This document shows positions 11,518-21,572 of a stretch of DNA of 64,000 nucleotides, one piece after another (position 1 is the stretch's first letter; the number at the start of each line of letters is the position of its first letter). The DNA is from Staphylotrichum longicolle (Eukaryota; Ascomycota; Sordariomycetes; Sordariales; Chaetomiaceae): positions 868,001 through 932,000 of the forward strand of contig JAHCVI010000001.1 of the NCBI GenBank assembly GCA_019096155.1, written 5' to 3'. The position numbers and the translations under genes are program-made. Below the pieces are notes generated by a model. The model saw only the letters and a program-made list of their open reading frames with translations. It did not search any database and was not told the DNA's origin.

Positions 11518-12994
11518 ATGCGCGTCCGCAAGGAAAAGCCCATCTTCCGCGGCCTCACCATCGCCGGGGCGGGCAACCTCGGCGGCAGCGCGCAGTGGAC
11601 CGACGCCAACATCGCGCGGTGGGTGGAGCTGCGCGAGGGCAAGTTCGTGAGGGTCAGCGCCGGTCCTGGTCATGGGTCCGCGTCCGCGTCCGGGCCCATT
11701 CCGAGAAATGGGGATGTCATCCCCGGCGCTGATGGTGGTGGCGGTGGTGGTGGTGGTGGTGCGGGCTGTGGGCATGGCAAGGTTGGGAAGGGGCTCGGGG
11801 AGGAGGTGACGCATGTGGTGTGTACGGGGGAGGAGTTTCGGCGGATGGGTGGCGTTGGTAAGTCTCCTTGTCTTATTCTGAGGGAAAGGAAAGGCGGGTT
11901 TCATCACCGGATGTTGGAGTTCGTTCTTGGTGTTTTGTGTTGACAACAAGACGAGATGCGTGCTGGACTGACGAGACGGTAGTCAAAGCGGCGCTCAAGC
12001 GCCCCAAGACGTGCCAGATTATCACGCTGGACTGGCTCGAGGACTCAATGTTCGCCAAAAGGAGGCTGCCCGAGGAGCCGTACTCGCATCTGCGGGTGCT
12101 GAAGAGGGAGCGAGAGCGCGAGAGAATGCGGCTGAGAGTCATCAAGGGGCTGGAAAAGGCTGTGCGGGAGGTCAACCCGAGTAGGTGTTTTGATTCTTGT
12201 TGGTCTTTGGTTGTGAGACTGGATGAGCTGACTGGATTAGATCTCTATCATATCTACTGCGACGATCTCTTCTGGTATAAGGTGGAGTTGACGAGAGAGG
12301 GCGAAGAGGCTGGGGTTCAGGAGAGATATGAGCTTTCGGTGAGTGGGTTTTTGGTAGTCGAAGATGGGCTCAAGCAAGACTCGACGAGTCTCAAAACATA
12401 AGTTGCCCCTTTTTGACATCGTTACACACCACCCTTTACCACCACTCTCCTAACCCTTTTCCACACTGGACACTACACCCACCTCCCACTCGTCCAGTCG
12501 CCCCCTGAACCCTGCCCACAGCAACCTAGCTAACAACCCCAGCTCTTCGAGTCCAACAACGCGCGACCGCACCTCTACTGGTTCGTCGCCAAGTATTTCA
12601 AAAAGAAGGGCGACTCCCAGCCCAAGATTCACCGCCCGAGCCACGCGCCCGGCGTCTTTGCCCGCGAGTTTGCCGAGTTCGAGGACTTCTTCCGGATCAA
12701 AACGGGCATCCCCTGGGCGCAGCGTCTGATCAAAGCCGGGACGACCGAAAAGACCTTCTTCCAGTACCAGCCGCCGGTAGGTTTATTCTTTATCAGTCGT
12801 CAGGGGAGGGCACTGGGGATAAGTAGGCTAATGGAGGCGTGGTTCAGACAGGCGGCAAGCCTGTCGGCTGGGTGCCCGCCGAGTGCATCCCCGCCGATGC
12901 TGTCGAGGTTGCTACGGGGGACGGGGCAGTTAGAAACGCGCACGACAGCAGCGGACAGAAGGGGCCAAAGAGTGTGTGCACGGAGGGGAAGTGA
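11518..12994 (+). CDS. BRCT-domain protein with WGR-like C-terminal half
   Basis: Five exons fit: 11518-11857, 11983-12180, 12241-12338, 12543-12776 and 12848-12994, giving 338 aa. Residues about 8-135 form a BRCT domain (PIFRGLTIAGAG near the start, THVVCTGEEF, ending CQIITLDWLEDS), interrupted by a Gly-rich loop encoded by a GGT repeat. Residues about 180-295 resemble a WGR domain: strands FWYKVEL and RYELSLFES, then YWFVAKYF where WGR proteins have the tryptophan-glycine-arginine strand, and FEDFFRIKTGIPWAQR matching the characteristic KTG..W..R end. The protein then stops soon after GGKPVGWVP. BRCT followed by WGR is the N-terminal arrangement of fungal PARP, but no regulatory or catalytic PARP domain follows. 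Role in DNA repair or chromatin is inferred. A basic, Arg/Glu-rich helix links the two domains. Confidence 0.8.
11732..11759 (+). repeat. GGT/GGC trinucleotide repeat inside the BRCT gene
   Basis: In-frame run encoding about nine glycines in the loop of the BRCT domain. Likely length-polymorphic; the frame is kept. Confidence 0.7.
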
Positions 12995-13242
12995 TCTCAT
13001 TCTTATCAGAGGAGGGGACATGCCGAGGTTGCCTGAGTTGCTTCAGTTGCGTGCCTGAGTTGCCGGATGGATGGACAGCCGTTGATTTCATGACACAGTC
13101 GCCATCGTTCATCATTCCTCGCATATCATATAGCCAGCGCTTCACTAGATAGAGAGCACATCATTATCATCATGAAACCCGCTCAAAAATAGACGCTGAT
13201 TTCCACCCCTCCCCTCCCTCCCCCCTTCGCAAACACAAAAAC

Positions 13243-14307
13243 CTAAAACCTCAACTTGGGCAACACCCCCACCACCAAGACCAACACCACCATCAGGCCA
13301 TACACAATCGCATACAGCTTCATCCGGCCCCACCACCCCTCCCCCTCGGTCATGCGCGTCAGCACGCCCATCCGGCGCGTGACCCCTTCCATGCTCTCGC
13401 CCGTCTTGCTCATGCCCTGGCCCGCGCGGTCGACCAGCTCCTTGTCCTCGTCGAGCGAGGCGCTGATGGCGTGGGACGAGGCCTTGAGCTCCGAGGCGAG
13501 CTTGAGGATAGACTCGGAGAGGGCGTCCTGCTCGGCGCGCTGGTGGTCGAGGATCGCTTCGGTGGTGGAGATTGCTGTGGCCGATTGGGAGGAGGGGCGG
13601 TGGTTGGCGAAGAGGGCGGAGGTGTTGGTGGTGGAGGTGGCCGTTGTTGTTGATGCTGTCGGGGGTGGAGGCGGGTTGGGATGGCGGGGGCGGAGGGTTT
13701 GGGAGGTTGTTGTTGTTGCTGATGTTGCTGCTGCTGATGTTTCTGCTGCTGCTGTTGTTGTTGATGGAGACGGGGGATGGTCTGGCTGGGCTTGTGACGG
13801 AGGGGGAGATGGCGGTTCGACAGGATCGGGTATTTGGCCCGAGGGTTCGTTTGGTTCGGCGGGTGGCATGTCGGGCGACCTGGTCGAGTCCATGCTCTCG
13901 CTCGGCGTAGCTATGATGTCGGCCAGGATATCCTCGCCGTCTGTGTCTTCGTCGTCGTCGCCATTTTCCTCGGCTGCGGCGAACTCGGCCAGATCGCTCA
14001 GCCGTTCTGCGAGCTGGTCGAGGACCTCCCTTTTCCGTACCAGATCGGCCTGAGCTTCCTGCCGGCGGGTGTGGACCTTGACGGCCAGGGCCTCCTGCTC
14101 GAGCTTGGTGAGGAGAGAGCGGGCATAGTTGATGTTCCGAAGGGCCTTCTCGCGCTCGAATTCGCTTTGTTTGAGTCTCGTCTCGCGCTCGGCGTCGGCG
14201 TGCAGAATGGTGCGCTGCAGCCGGCTCAGCAGCAGGGTCAGGTCGGTCAGAGGGTCAGCACGTCGAGGCACTGGCGTCGCCGGAAGACCGGCCATTATTC
14301 GAGCCAT
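13243..14307 (-). CDS. use1: USE1-type SNARE
   Basis: Tail-anchored SNARE of the ER involved in Golgi-to-ER retrograde vesicle fusion. A single exon encodes 354 aa. The N-terminal third is helical and charged (LSRLQRTILHADAERETRLK), a low-complexity Ser/Thr/Pro/Ala linker with CAA/CAG-type repeats fills the middle (about 130-230), a SNARE-like heptad region follows (ILDHQRAEQDALSESILKLA onward, about 245-310), and a C-terminal hydrophobic anchor (IVYGLMVVLVLVVGVL) ends in PKLRF. This order (long helix, linker, SNARE motif, tail anchor) is that of fungal Use1. Start chosen as the first ATG giving MARIMAGLP; the ATG at codon 5 is an alternative. Convergent with the BRCT gene and divergent from NDUFAF7. 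Confidence 0.85.
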   Translation of the reverse strand: MARIMAGLPATPVPRRADPLTDLTLLLSRLQRTILHADAERETRLKQSEFEREKALRNINYARSLLTKLEQEALAVKVHTRRQEAQADLVRKREVLDQLAERLSDLAEFAAAEENGDDDEDTDGEDILADIIATPSESMDSTRSPDMPPAEPNEPSGQIPDPVEPPSPPPSQAQPDHPPSPSTTTAAAETSAAATSATTTTSQTLRPRHPNPPPPPTASTTTATSTTNTSALFANHRPSSQSATAISTTEAILDHQRAEQDALSESILKLASELKASSHAISASLDEDKELVDRAGQGMSKTGESMEGVTRRMGVLTRMTEGEGWWGRMKLYAIVYGLMVVLVLVVGVLPKLRF

Positions 14308-14867
14308 TGCTATGTGTGTGTGTCGAGGTTGCGGGCTTGCATGTGGTTCGTTGAGATTTAGGGAAGTTAACCGTTAGTTGCACTGTGCAGCAGTTGACAT
14401 CTGGCTCGAGCTTCCGTTTCGGCACTGACATCACATCCGGGATAGGTATTCAACAAGACCCTAACCCCTGTAAGCTTCGAAAAGAACAAGCAAGACAAGC
14501 CACAACACAATCGGCCGCTGACGTGTTCTCCGTTCCAGGAAAAGAACTACCTTATCAGACGGTGTCACTGCTATCGAGACAAAACACACAGCACAATATG
14601 GCGGTCTGGGCTTGTTTGTCATTCCACCACCGCGAGTCTGTATCTGGCGGACCAGGGTTAGGGTGGCTGTTTGCGCCTGGGAGATAGCGTTCCGTCTCGG
14701 TTGATAAGAACCTGAGTTCCCGAACGGTTGAGTTCCCTGACAAGGGTGACGGGTCCCAGTGTAACACACCCAGCAGCTCAAGAGCCTTCTTCTATATAAA
14801 CCGGCAAACACCTTCCCTAGCTTCCCCAACCATGCATGTATAACCTCGGCCGTCCGGACAGTGCAAC
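14308..14867. other. Divergent promoter region USE1/NDUFAF7
   Basis: 560 bp without a recognisable exon; serves as upstream region for both flanking genes. Confidence 0.5.
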
Positions 14868-16709
14868 ATGAGGCCCGCCGTGTTTCGGGCGCTGAGGAGC
14901 GCTCGTTGCGGCGCACTGCAGTCGTCGAGTTTTGCGCAGAGAAACGCAATTCGGACTTTGACCTCAAACTCAAGCTCAAGTTCAAGCTTAACCTCAAGCT
15001 CAACCTCAAGCTCACGCACAAGGCTGAGTCCCTCGCTTTCACCGCATCGCCACTTTTCCTCGGCACCCGCACAGCTGCGCAAGGAGAGAGACGAAGAGGA
15101 ACATGAGGGCGACGGAGGCAGAAAATGGTCGACTCCTCTGGCAAAACAGCTGGGCGCCGCCATCGAGGTGTGTTTGAGCTTATCCTCAACAAAAACGCAG
15201 CCACTCACACCCCCACCCAGATGACCGGCCCCGTGCCCCTGGCCAGCTACATGCGCATGTGTCTGACCGCTGACATTGGCGGCTACTACACCGGCGCCAT
15301 CGAAGAGGGCCGCGACCAGTTCGGCCTGAAGGGCGATTTCGTGACCTCCCCGAAGATCTCCCAGGTCTTTGGCGAGCTCTGCGGCATCTGGTTCGTCGCC
15401 GAATGGATTGCCCAGGGCCGCCAGAGCCGTGGTGTCGAGCTGATTGAGGTCGGGCCCGGCCGCGGCACGCTGATGGACGACATGCTGCGGGTACGTCTCT
15501 CCGGTACCCCAAGTTAGCACGCCCCTCTGGTCCTCTAACTCCCGTGGCAGACCATCCAAAGGTTCCCTCCCATGGCCAACAGCATCGACGCCATCTACAT
15601 GGTCGAGGCCAGCCCGGAGCTGAGGGTGGCGCAAAAGAACCTCCTCTGCGGAGAGGACGCCCCCATGACCGAGTCCAAAGTCGGCTACCACAGCGTGTGC
15701 AAGTACAACGCCCTGCCCATCGTCTGGACCGAGACCATCAAGTCGATCCCCATCTGTACGCGCCCTCTTCCACCCCTTTCTCAATCCCTCTCCACACCAC
15801 ACACTAACATGCGGCCCTTCCCACCCTTTCTCCAGCCGCAGAGAAAATGCCCTTCATCATGGCCCACGAATTCTTCGACGCCCTCCCCATCCACGCCTTC
15901 CAACTCGTCTCGGTCCCCGCCACCCGCACCACGGCGCCCCCCCCGACCGACGCCTCCTCCCCTCCACCAAGACCTCCCACCCCACCCTCCAATGGCGCGA
16001 GATGCTCGTCTCCCCGACGCCCCCCAACTCGACCCACGCGACCCTCAACACCCCGCCGTCCCAGTCCCGGCGCACCCCGCCCCCGGACTTCCAGCTGACC
16101 CTCTCCCCCTCCTCCACGCGCCACTCCCTCTACCTGCCGGACTCGTCCCCGCGCTACCGCGCCCTCAAGTCCACCGCCGGCGCGGGCGCCCTCGTCGAGA
16201 TCTGCCCGGACGCCTCCCTCTACGCCTCCGACTTCGCCGCCCGCATCGGCGGCTCCCCGCAGCACCCCAAGCCGCGCCCCTCGGGCGCCGCCCTCGTCCT
16301 CGACTACGGCCCGGGCGACGGCACCGTCCCCGTCAACTCGCTGCGCGGCATCCGCCGGCACGAGCGCGTCTCCCCCTTCGCGGAGCCCGGCCTCACGGAC
16401 CTGAGCGCCGACGTCGACTTTGCGGCGCTCGCCGAGTCGGCCACGCGCGCGAGCGAGGGCGTCGAGGTGCACGGCCCGGTGTCGCAGGCCGACTTCCTCG
16501 AGGTGATGGGGATCCGGGAGCGGGTGGAGATGCTGACCAAGGGGTTGGGCGAGGGCGGGGAGGAGGCAGAAGGGGTGCGCAAGGCGTGGAAGAGGCTGGT
16601 GGATCGCGGGCCGGGCGGGATGGGCAAGGTGTACAAGGCGCTGGCGATCTTGCCGGAGAATGGAGGGAGGAGGCGGCCGGTTGGGTTTGGAGGGGATGTT
16701 GCCGCTTGA
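14868..16709 (+). CDS. ndufaf7: NDUFAF7/MidA-type mitochondrial protein arginine methyltransferase (frame broken)
   Basis: SAM-dependent methyltransferase of the MidA family (DUF185), which dimethylates an arginine of the NDUFS2 subunit during complex I assembly. Exons 14868-15167, 15221-15490, 15551-15755 and 15836 onward read cleanly in one frame. The N-terminus is Arg/Ser-rich, fitting a mitochondrial targeting peptide. The SAM-binding loop is ELIEVGPGRGTLMDD; other family blocks are LKGDFVTSPKISQVFGEL, MAHEFFDALPIHAFQ, LVLDYG and VSQADFLEVMGI. The frame carrying FFDALPIHAFQLVSV stops at 16098, while the family continues in another frame from about 15972 (TLQWREMLV) to the stop at 16707-16709. 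The break coincides with a run of eight C at 15937-15944. Either one base is missing there or an unrecorded 59-nt intron (15913-15971, weak donor) exists. Intact product would be about 530-550 aa. Confidence 0.88.
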
Positions 16710-17049
16710 ATTCTTTTTGTACGTTTGTAGGATAGGGGGGTTGTGGTTGTGTTAGACTGGTTGGTGATGGTTTTTGCTGCAGGAGAGAGTATGTATATAC
16801 CATAGGCAGACAATGGGATCCAATCTGGGAAACCAAAACACGTCGACAGTGCAAGACACGGGCCAGCAACCAACGTCAACAACCCCTGACCGTCGCAATG
16901 CTTGTATTACCATAGTACCGCTGAAACAACACGATGCAAAAAGAAACCCCACCTCCAACAACGCCAGCCCGGTATTGTACAGCCCCTCCTCACAACCAGC
17001 CAACCCAATTTTGGCCCTTTAATGTCCCTCCCAGTCCTCTAAATCCTCT
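16710..17049. other. Convergent intergenic region NDUFAF7/PTM1
   Basis: 340 bp holding the two 3' ends; nothing else seen. Confidence 0.5.
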
Positions 17050-18952
17050 CTATTTCCTCCCCCGTACCAGCCCCTCGTCCTCTCCGCTGCCGTCATCAGA
17101 CCACTTATCCCCATCCTCGCCCACGGCAAAGATGGTCTCCCCATCCAACGACTCCCGCGGCAGCGGCGGGCTGGGTTTTCTCGCTGCCCCCGCCGCCGCC
17201 CCAGCCGACGAGCTCTGCTGCTGTCCCCTGCTCCCGCCGGCAATCTGCGCGCCCAGAATACCCTGGCCCTGGCCTTGCCCCTGTCCCGCCGAGGACTGCT
17301 GCTGCTGCTGCTTGGACTTGGCGCTCTCGACCCGCGCCTCCTCGTCATCGTCCGACTCGTCCGGGTTGCCAATGTCCAGATTGGCAATCTCAAACGTGCC
17401 GTCGTCCTCCTGGGCAATCTCGTCGCTCATGGCGAAGCGGCGGTTGTTCGCGGTGGGGCGCCACACGTACGCGATGAAGGCGACGTCGGCGAAGTAGACA
17501 ATGTTGAGCCAGCCGTCGAGCACGAACCAGCGCGTCTTCCAGTGAAAGGGGACGTAGTCCGGGTCGCGGGCCGAGGCGAAGGAGAAGGAGTTGAAGAAGA
17601 AGAAGGCGAAGATGACGAGGATGGAGACGAGGATGCACCACCACAGCTTGCGGTACATGGACTCCTTGGCGTGCTGTTTGCGCTCGCGGAGGTCCTTGAG
17701 GGTGAGGTTGAGCGAGTTAAGAGTCCAGACGTAAAAGGCCGTGAGTGTCGCGGCGAGCGGGAGCACGATGAGGAGCACGAACGGCCCGGCCGTGTCCGGG
17801 TTGACAACCAGGCTGGTGACGGCGTAGGCGATGCCGAAGACAAAGTGGGCGATGGCCAGCCAGCGGACGTAGATCATGGTGCGGCCGAGAGTGGGTTTGA
17901 CGACGCCGTAGCCCATGCAGACGATCAGAAGAAGGAAAAAGGAGAACGAGTTGCGCGCGGCGTTGAGAATGGCGACGACGATGAGAAGAACTTGGGAGCC
18001 GACGTTGGAGCCGTTCCGGTTGAGGTAGTCTGGGATGGTCAGTGTGTCTATGACAGAAAAAGTGAAAAGGGAGGCAGAGACATACCGTAAAAACCCCAGG
18101 TCATCAGCATCTCGATCACGAGGAAGATGAGGATGGCCGTGATGTAGTTCTGCACGGCCAAGATGTCGGACCGATGTTGGAAATAAAGGAACCCCCAGAA
18201 CCTGCGCTCGTCAGCTCCTATTCACATATCCTCCGTGATTGCACATACACCAGCACCAGAGCATAAGCAATGGTGATTCCTCCATAAAACGGCAGCTTGG
18301 GGATCTGGGTGGCCGGCAGCTCGCCGTAGGCGTTGCGGAACTCGACGATGGCTTCGTAGTTGGTCGCGGTGAACTTTTCGGTGACGACGCAAAAGTAGCC
18401 GGTCTTGGGGATGGGGTACTTGATCGGGGCCGAGTCCTTGAGGTGCATGGCCTTGGTCAAGATGACATTGACCGACTTGGCGGTGGCGTTTGGCGAGACG
18501 AGGAACTTGCCAATGTCGGTCTGGTTGCAGTATCCGGCGTCGACGTACTGCGGCTGGCAGATGGCGGCCCTCTCCGAGTCATCGGGCAGCACATCGAGGT
18601 AGTCCTGGTCCATCCAGTCGAAGATCAGCAGGCTCACGACGGGGTCGTCGCCTTGGTCCTTGCCCGTGTCCGTGAACTTGACGAGGATGAAGGGATCGAC
18701 GGGGCCGCCCCACGAGTTCTTGCTATACATGCCTGCCGGGGTGTCAGACTGTGGTCGGGGGGCACGGGGGTGTCATAATGGGCTGAACAAACCGGCGCAT
18801 CGTTGGTTGTCGTTTTGGTCCTGTTGCGCCTTGTATTAGCAGCATTCCCCTGCAGCGGCGACGTGATAAGCGCTGACCAGTTTGACCTCCAACGCTGCTG
18901 CTGTCCATACTGACAGCAGCAGTAACAGTATTGAGTTCGCCCAGCGCCTCAT
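17050..18952 (-). CDS. ptm1: PTM1-family seven-transmembrane Golgi/endosomal protein
   Basis: GOST family (GPR107/108, TMEM87 relatives) of luminal-domain plus seven-transmembrane proteins acting in Golgi-endosome traffic. Five exons on the minus strand: 18952-18878, 18829-18793, 18732-18249, 18201-18086 and 18029-17050, encoding 563 aa. The start gives a signal peptide (RRWANSILLLLLSVWTAAA). The luminal domain contains CAGMYSKNSWGGPVDPF and cysteines in AICQPQYVDAGYCNQ, plus GYFCVVTEKF. Seven hydrophobic segments follow from about residue 190 (FYGGITIAYALVLV) through WLAIAHFVFGIAYAV, FVLLIVLPLAATL and WWCILVSILVIFAFFFF to WLNIVYFADVAFIAYVW. The cytosolic tail is acidic and Gln/Ser-rich. Exon 2 is only 37 nt. 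Divergent from the cyclophilin gene. Confidence 0.88.
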
Positions 18953-19547
18953 GGTCGATTGTGTGTTGGGGCCGGTTGGCCGGGGTCGGGTCTCGATGCC
19001 GGGTCTCGATGCTGATGCTCGTGAATTGGGATTCGGGTTCGAGATGCACGCAGGGGAGCTGTTGCAGGGGAGCTATGCAGATGGAGCGACGTGTCCAAGA
19101 AAGGGGGCCGAGGAGGGCTAAATGGTGGAATCCGTCATGGGTCCGCTTCTGGGGCGTCGGTGCCTTGATACGGACAACTCGTGAGCCGGCGACCGAGGTT
19201 GTGGCTGGGATGGAAGACAATCCCCAGGCAGTGTTTTTGGACAGAGTTCCAGGTGTTCCGGGTGTTGCGCAAGCCCCGAGCTGCATCTCCAACAGCCGCG
19301 CGGGATCCACAGCCGTGACCGTACGAGAGAGACATAAAACACAAGGATGCACACTGTATCAAGGTGGCTTGCTGCTGACAGGGGGAACTTGTGCCACTGA
19401 CACATTGACAGGGGCCCGTCGATAAGATAACGCCGCAACAGCCATCCCGTCGCATCGTCATTTGTTTGCTTTTGACATATTCCCGTTTCTCGTTTCCTTT
19501 TTCCAACATCAACGCGCTAACCTTCCGATTGCCCCGCCATCGCCGCC
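18953..19547. other. Divergent promoter region PTM1/cyclophilin
   Basis: About 600 bp; a pyrimidine-rich stretch lies just before the cyclophilin start. No coding exon recognised. Confidence 0.5.
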
Positions 19548-21329
19548 ATGGGGAAAGGCACGGACAAGCTGTACATCACCCACTCCGAGTGGTCGTCGTC
19601 GGATGCATACAGCGCCAGCACCGGAGCCAATGCGGGCGCGCGAGCACAGCGCAACGGAGGCTCAACCCACGCCAGCTTCAAGCGACTTCCCTTCAACTTT
19701 TGCGCCGCCAGCCTCCAGCCCTTCAAGAACCCCGTCTGCACACCGTCCGGCACAATCTTTGATGTCGAGATCATCAGCGCCTGGTTGGAGAAGAAAGCGA
19801 CCAATCCGGTCACGGGCGAGCCGCTCGCCGCTAAGGACTTGATCCGCCTCAACTTTGCGCGCAACGCCGACACCGCCGACGATACCGACCGCAATGGCGT
19901 GCCCACCGATGGCAAGGGCGACTTCATCGACCCCGTCACCTTCAAGGTCCTCACCGACAACACCCACATCGTCGCCATCCGCCACGGCAACTACGCCAAC
20001 GTGTTCGCCTGGGAGACGGTCGAGCGCATGAACATCAAGGCCAAGATGTGGCGCGACCTGGTCGACGACGTCGAGTTCACCCGCAAGGACATCATCACAC
20101 TCCAAGACCCGCAAAACGCCGCCAGCCGCGATCTCAGCCAGTTCAAGTACCTCCAGGACGGCCAGGACGCCCTCTCGACACCCGAGCAAGACGAGCAGCG
20201 CCAGCAGGGCAGCATCAACATTGACGCGCTCGGCCGCATCGGCGACAAGGTGCTCCGCGCCAAAGAAGCCGTCGCCCGCGCCCGCAACGCCCGCTCCGCC
20301 GGCGGCGACATCAACCGCACCACCACCACCACCACCAAAACCTCCACTACCACCCCCCGCGCCCCCGCCATCCTTGAAAAGAAACTCGCCCCGAACGCCG
20401 CCTCCTACACCACCGGCCTCGCCGCGGCCTCCTTCACCTCCACCGGCCTGACCCCTTCCACCTCCAACGAGCGCGCCCTCCTCTCCGACGAGGAGTGGAT
20501 GCTCCACCCCAAACGCATCAAGCACAAAGGCTACGCGCGTCTCGAGACCAACCTCGGCCCGCTCACCTTAGAACTCCACACCGAAACCGCCCCCAAGGCC
20601 GTCTGGAACTTCCTCCGCCTCGCCCAGCGCGGCTACTACGCCTCGGTCCCCTTCCACCGCTCCATCCGCAACTTCATGATCCAGGGCGGCGACCCGACGG
20701 GCACCGGCCGCGGCGGGCAGAGCGTCTGGGGCAAGAACTTTGCCGACGAGCTCGAGGGCCCCCACGTCCACGACGCCCGCGGCGTGCTCAGCATGGCCAA
20801 CAAGGGCAAGAACACCAACTCGTCCCAGTTCTTCATCACCTACCGCGCCGCCAAGCACCTCGACCGCAAGCACACCGTGTTCGGCCGCGTCGTCGAGGGC
20901 GCCGACACCACGCTCGCGCGCATGGAGGGCGTCCCCGTCGAGGAGGGCACGAACCGGCCGCTGGACGAGATCCGCATCGAGCGAGTGGTCGTGCTGATCG
21001 ACCCCTTCGACGAGTTCCTCAAGGAGAAGAAGGAGAAGGAGGCCGCGGGCAAGGTGCAGGAGGAGGTCAGGAGGGCGGGGGGCACCGAGGACGACCGGAC
21101 GACGTGGACGGGCAAGAGGATCCGCGCTGATGGCGTGGTGGAGGAGGGTGATGAGAAGGGTGCGAAGGGGGTGGGGAAATATCTAAAGGCTGCTTCTGCT
21201 GCTGCTGCTGCTGGTACAAAACCGGGCGAGGGGGGTGAGGCGAAAGAGGAGGAGGTGGTGGAGACGTGGGAGGAGCCGGTGAGGAAGAAAGTCAAGACTG
21301 GGGGGTTTGGGAATTTTGACTCTTGGTGA
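19548..21329 (+). CDS. cyp8: U-box peptidyl-prolyl isomerase (PPIL2/Cyp8 type)
   Basis: Nuclear cyclophilin with an N-terminal U-box, orthologous in layout to human PPIL2 (CYC4) and the fungal cyp8 proteins, linked to ubiquitin ligation and the spliceosome. Single 1782-nt exon, 593 aa. The U-box covers about residues 44-110 (RLPFNFCAASLQPF, NPVCTPSGTIFDVEII). A helical linker contains WRDLVDDVEFTRKDIITLQD. The cyclophilin domain covers about 327-490 (LETNLGPLTLELH, VPFHRSIRNFMIQGGDPTGT, NSSQFFITYRAAKHLD, HTVFGRVVEG). The catalytic-site Arg is kept in FHRSIRNF; a Tyr (TYRAAKHLD) sits where CypA has the drug-contact Trp, common in this subfamily. The C-terminal 100 residues are charged and end near KVKTGGFGNFDSW. 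A Thr/Pro/Lys low-complexity stretch separates the domains. Confidence 0.97.
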   Translation: MGKGTDKLYITHSEWSSSDAYSASTGANAGARAQRNGGSTHASFKRLPFNFCAASLQPFKNPVCTPSGTIFDVEIISAWLEKKATNPVTGEPLAAKDLIRLNFARNADTADDTDRNGVPTDGKGDFIDPVTFKVLTDNTHIVAIRHGNYANVFAWETVERMNIKAKMWRDLVDDVEFTRKDIITLQDPQNAASRDLSQFKYLQDGQDALSTPEQDEQRQQGSINIDALGRIGDKVLRAKEAVARARNARSAGGDINRTTTTTTKTSTTTPRAPAILEKKLAPNAASYTTGLAAASFTSTGLTPSTSNERALLSDEEWMLHPKRIKHKGYARLETNLGPLTLELHTETAPKAVWNFLRLAQRGYYASVPFHRSIRNFMIQGGDPTGTGRGGQSVWGKNFADELEGPHVHDARGVLSMANKGKNTNSSQFFITYRAAKHLDRKHTVFGRVVEGADTTLARMEGVPVEEGTNRPLDEIRIERVVVLIDPFDEFLKEKKEKEAAGKVQEEVRRAGGTEDDRTTWTGKRIRADGVVEEGDEKGAKGVGKYLKAASAAAAAGTKPGEGGEAKEEEVVETWEEPVRKKVKTGGFGNFDSW

Positions 21330-21572
21330 AGAGAGGAAAGGGCGTTTAGCATTGCACGGCGTTGATGGGGGGATAAAGGCGGGGGCTTTGGAGTTTGTTC
21401 TTGTTGAGATTTGAGATTCACGTCTGCTAAAACGAGCAGCTGCCTGGTTATATACGCCATCAAAAATACATACACGCTATGCAAAACCCAAATTCCGTCT
21501 TGGTATCACTGTGTGTTCCCTCCCGATATTTTTCCCTTGCTGCCCCCCTCAAACGAACCTAATTCCTGTCCG

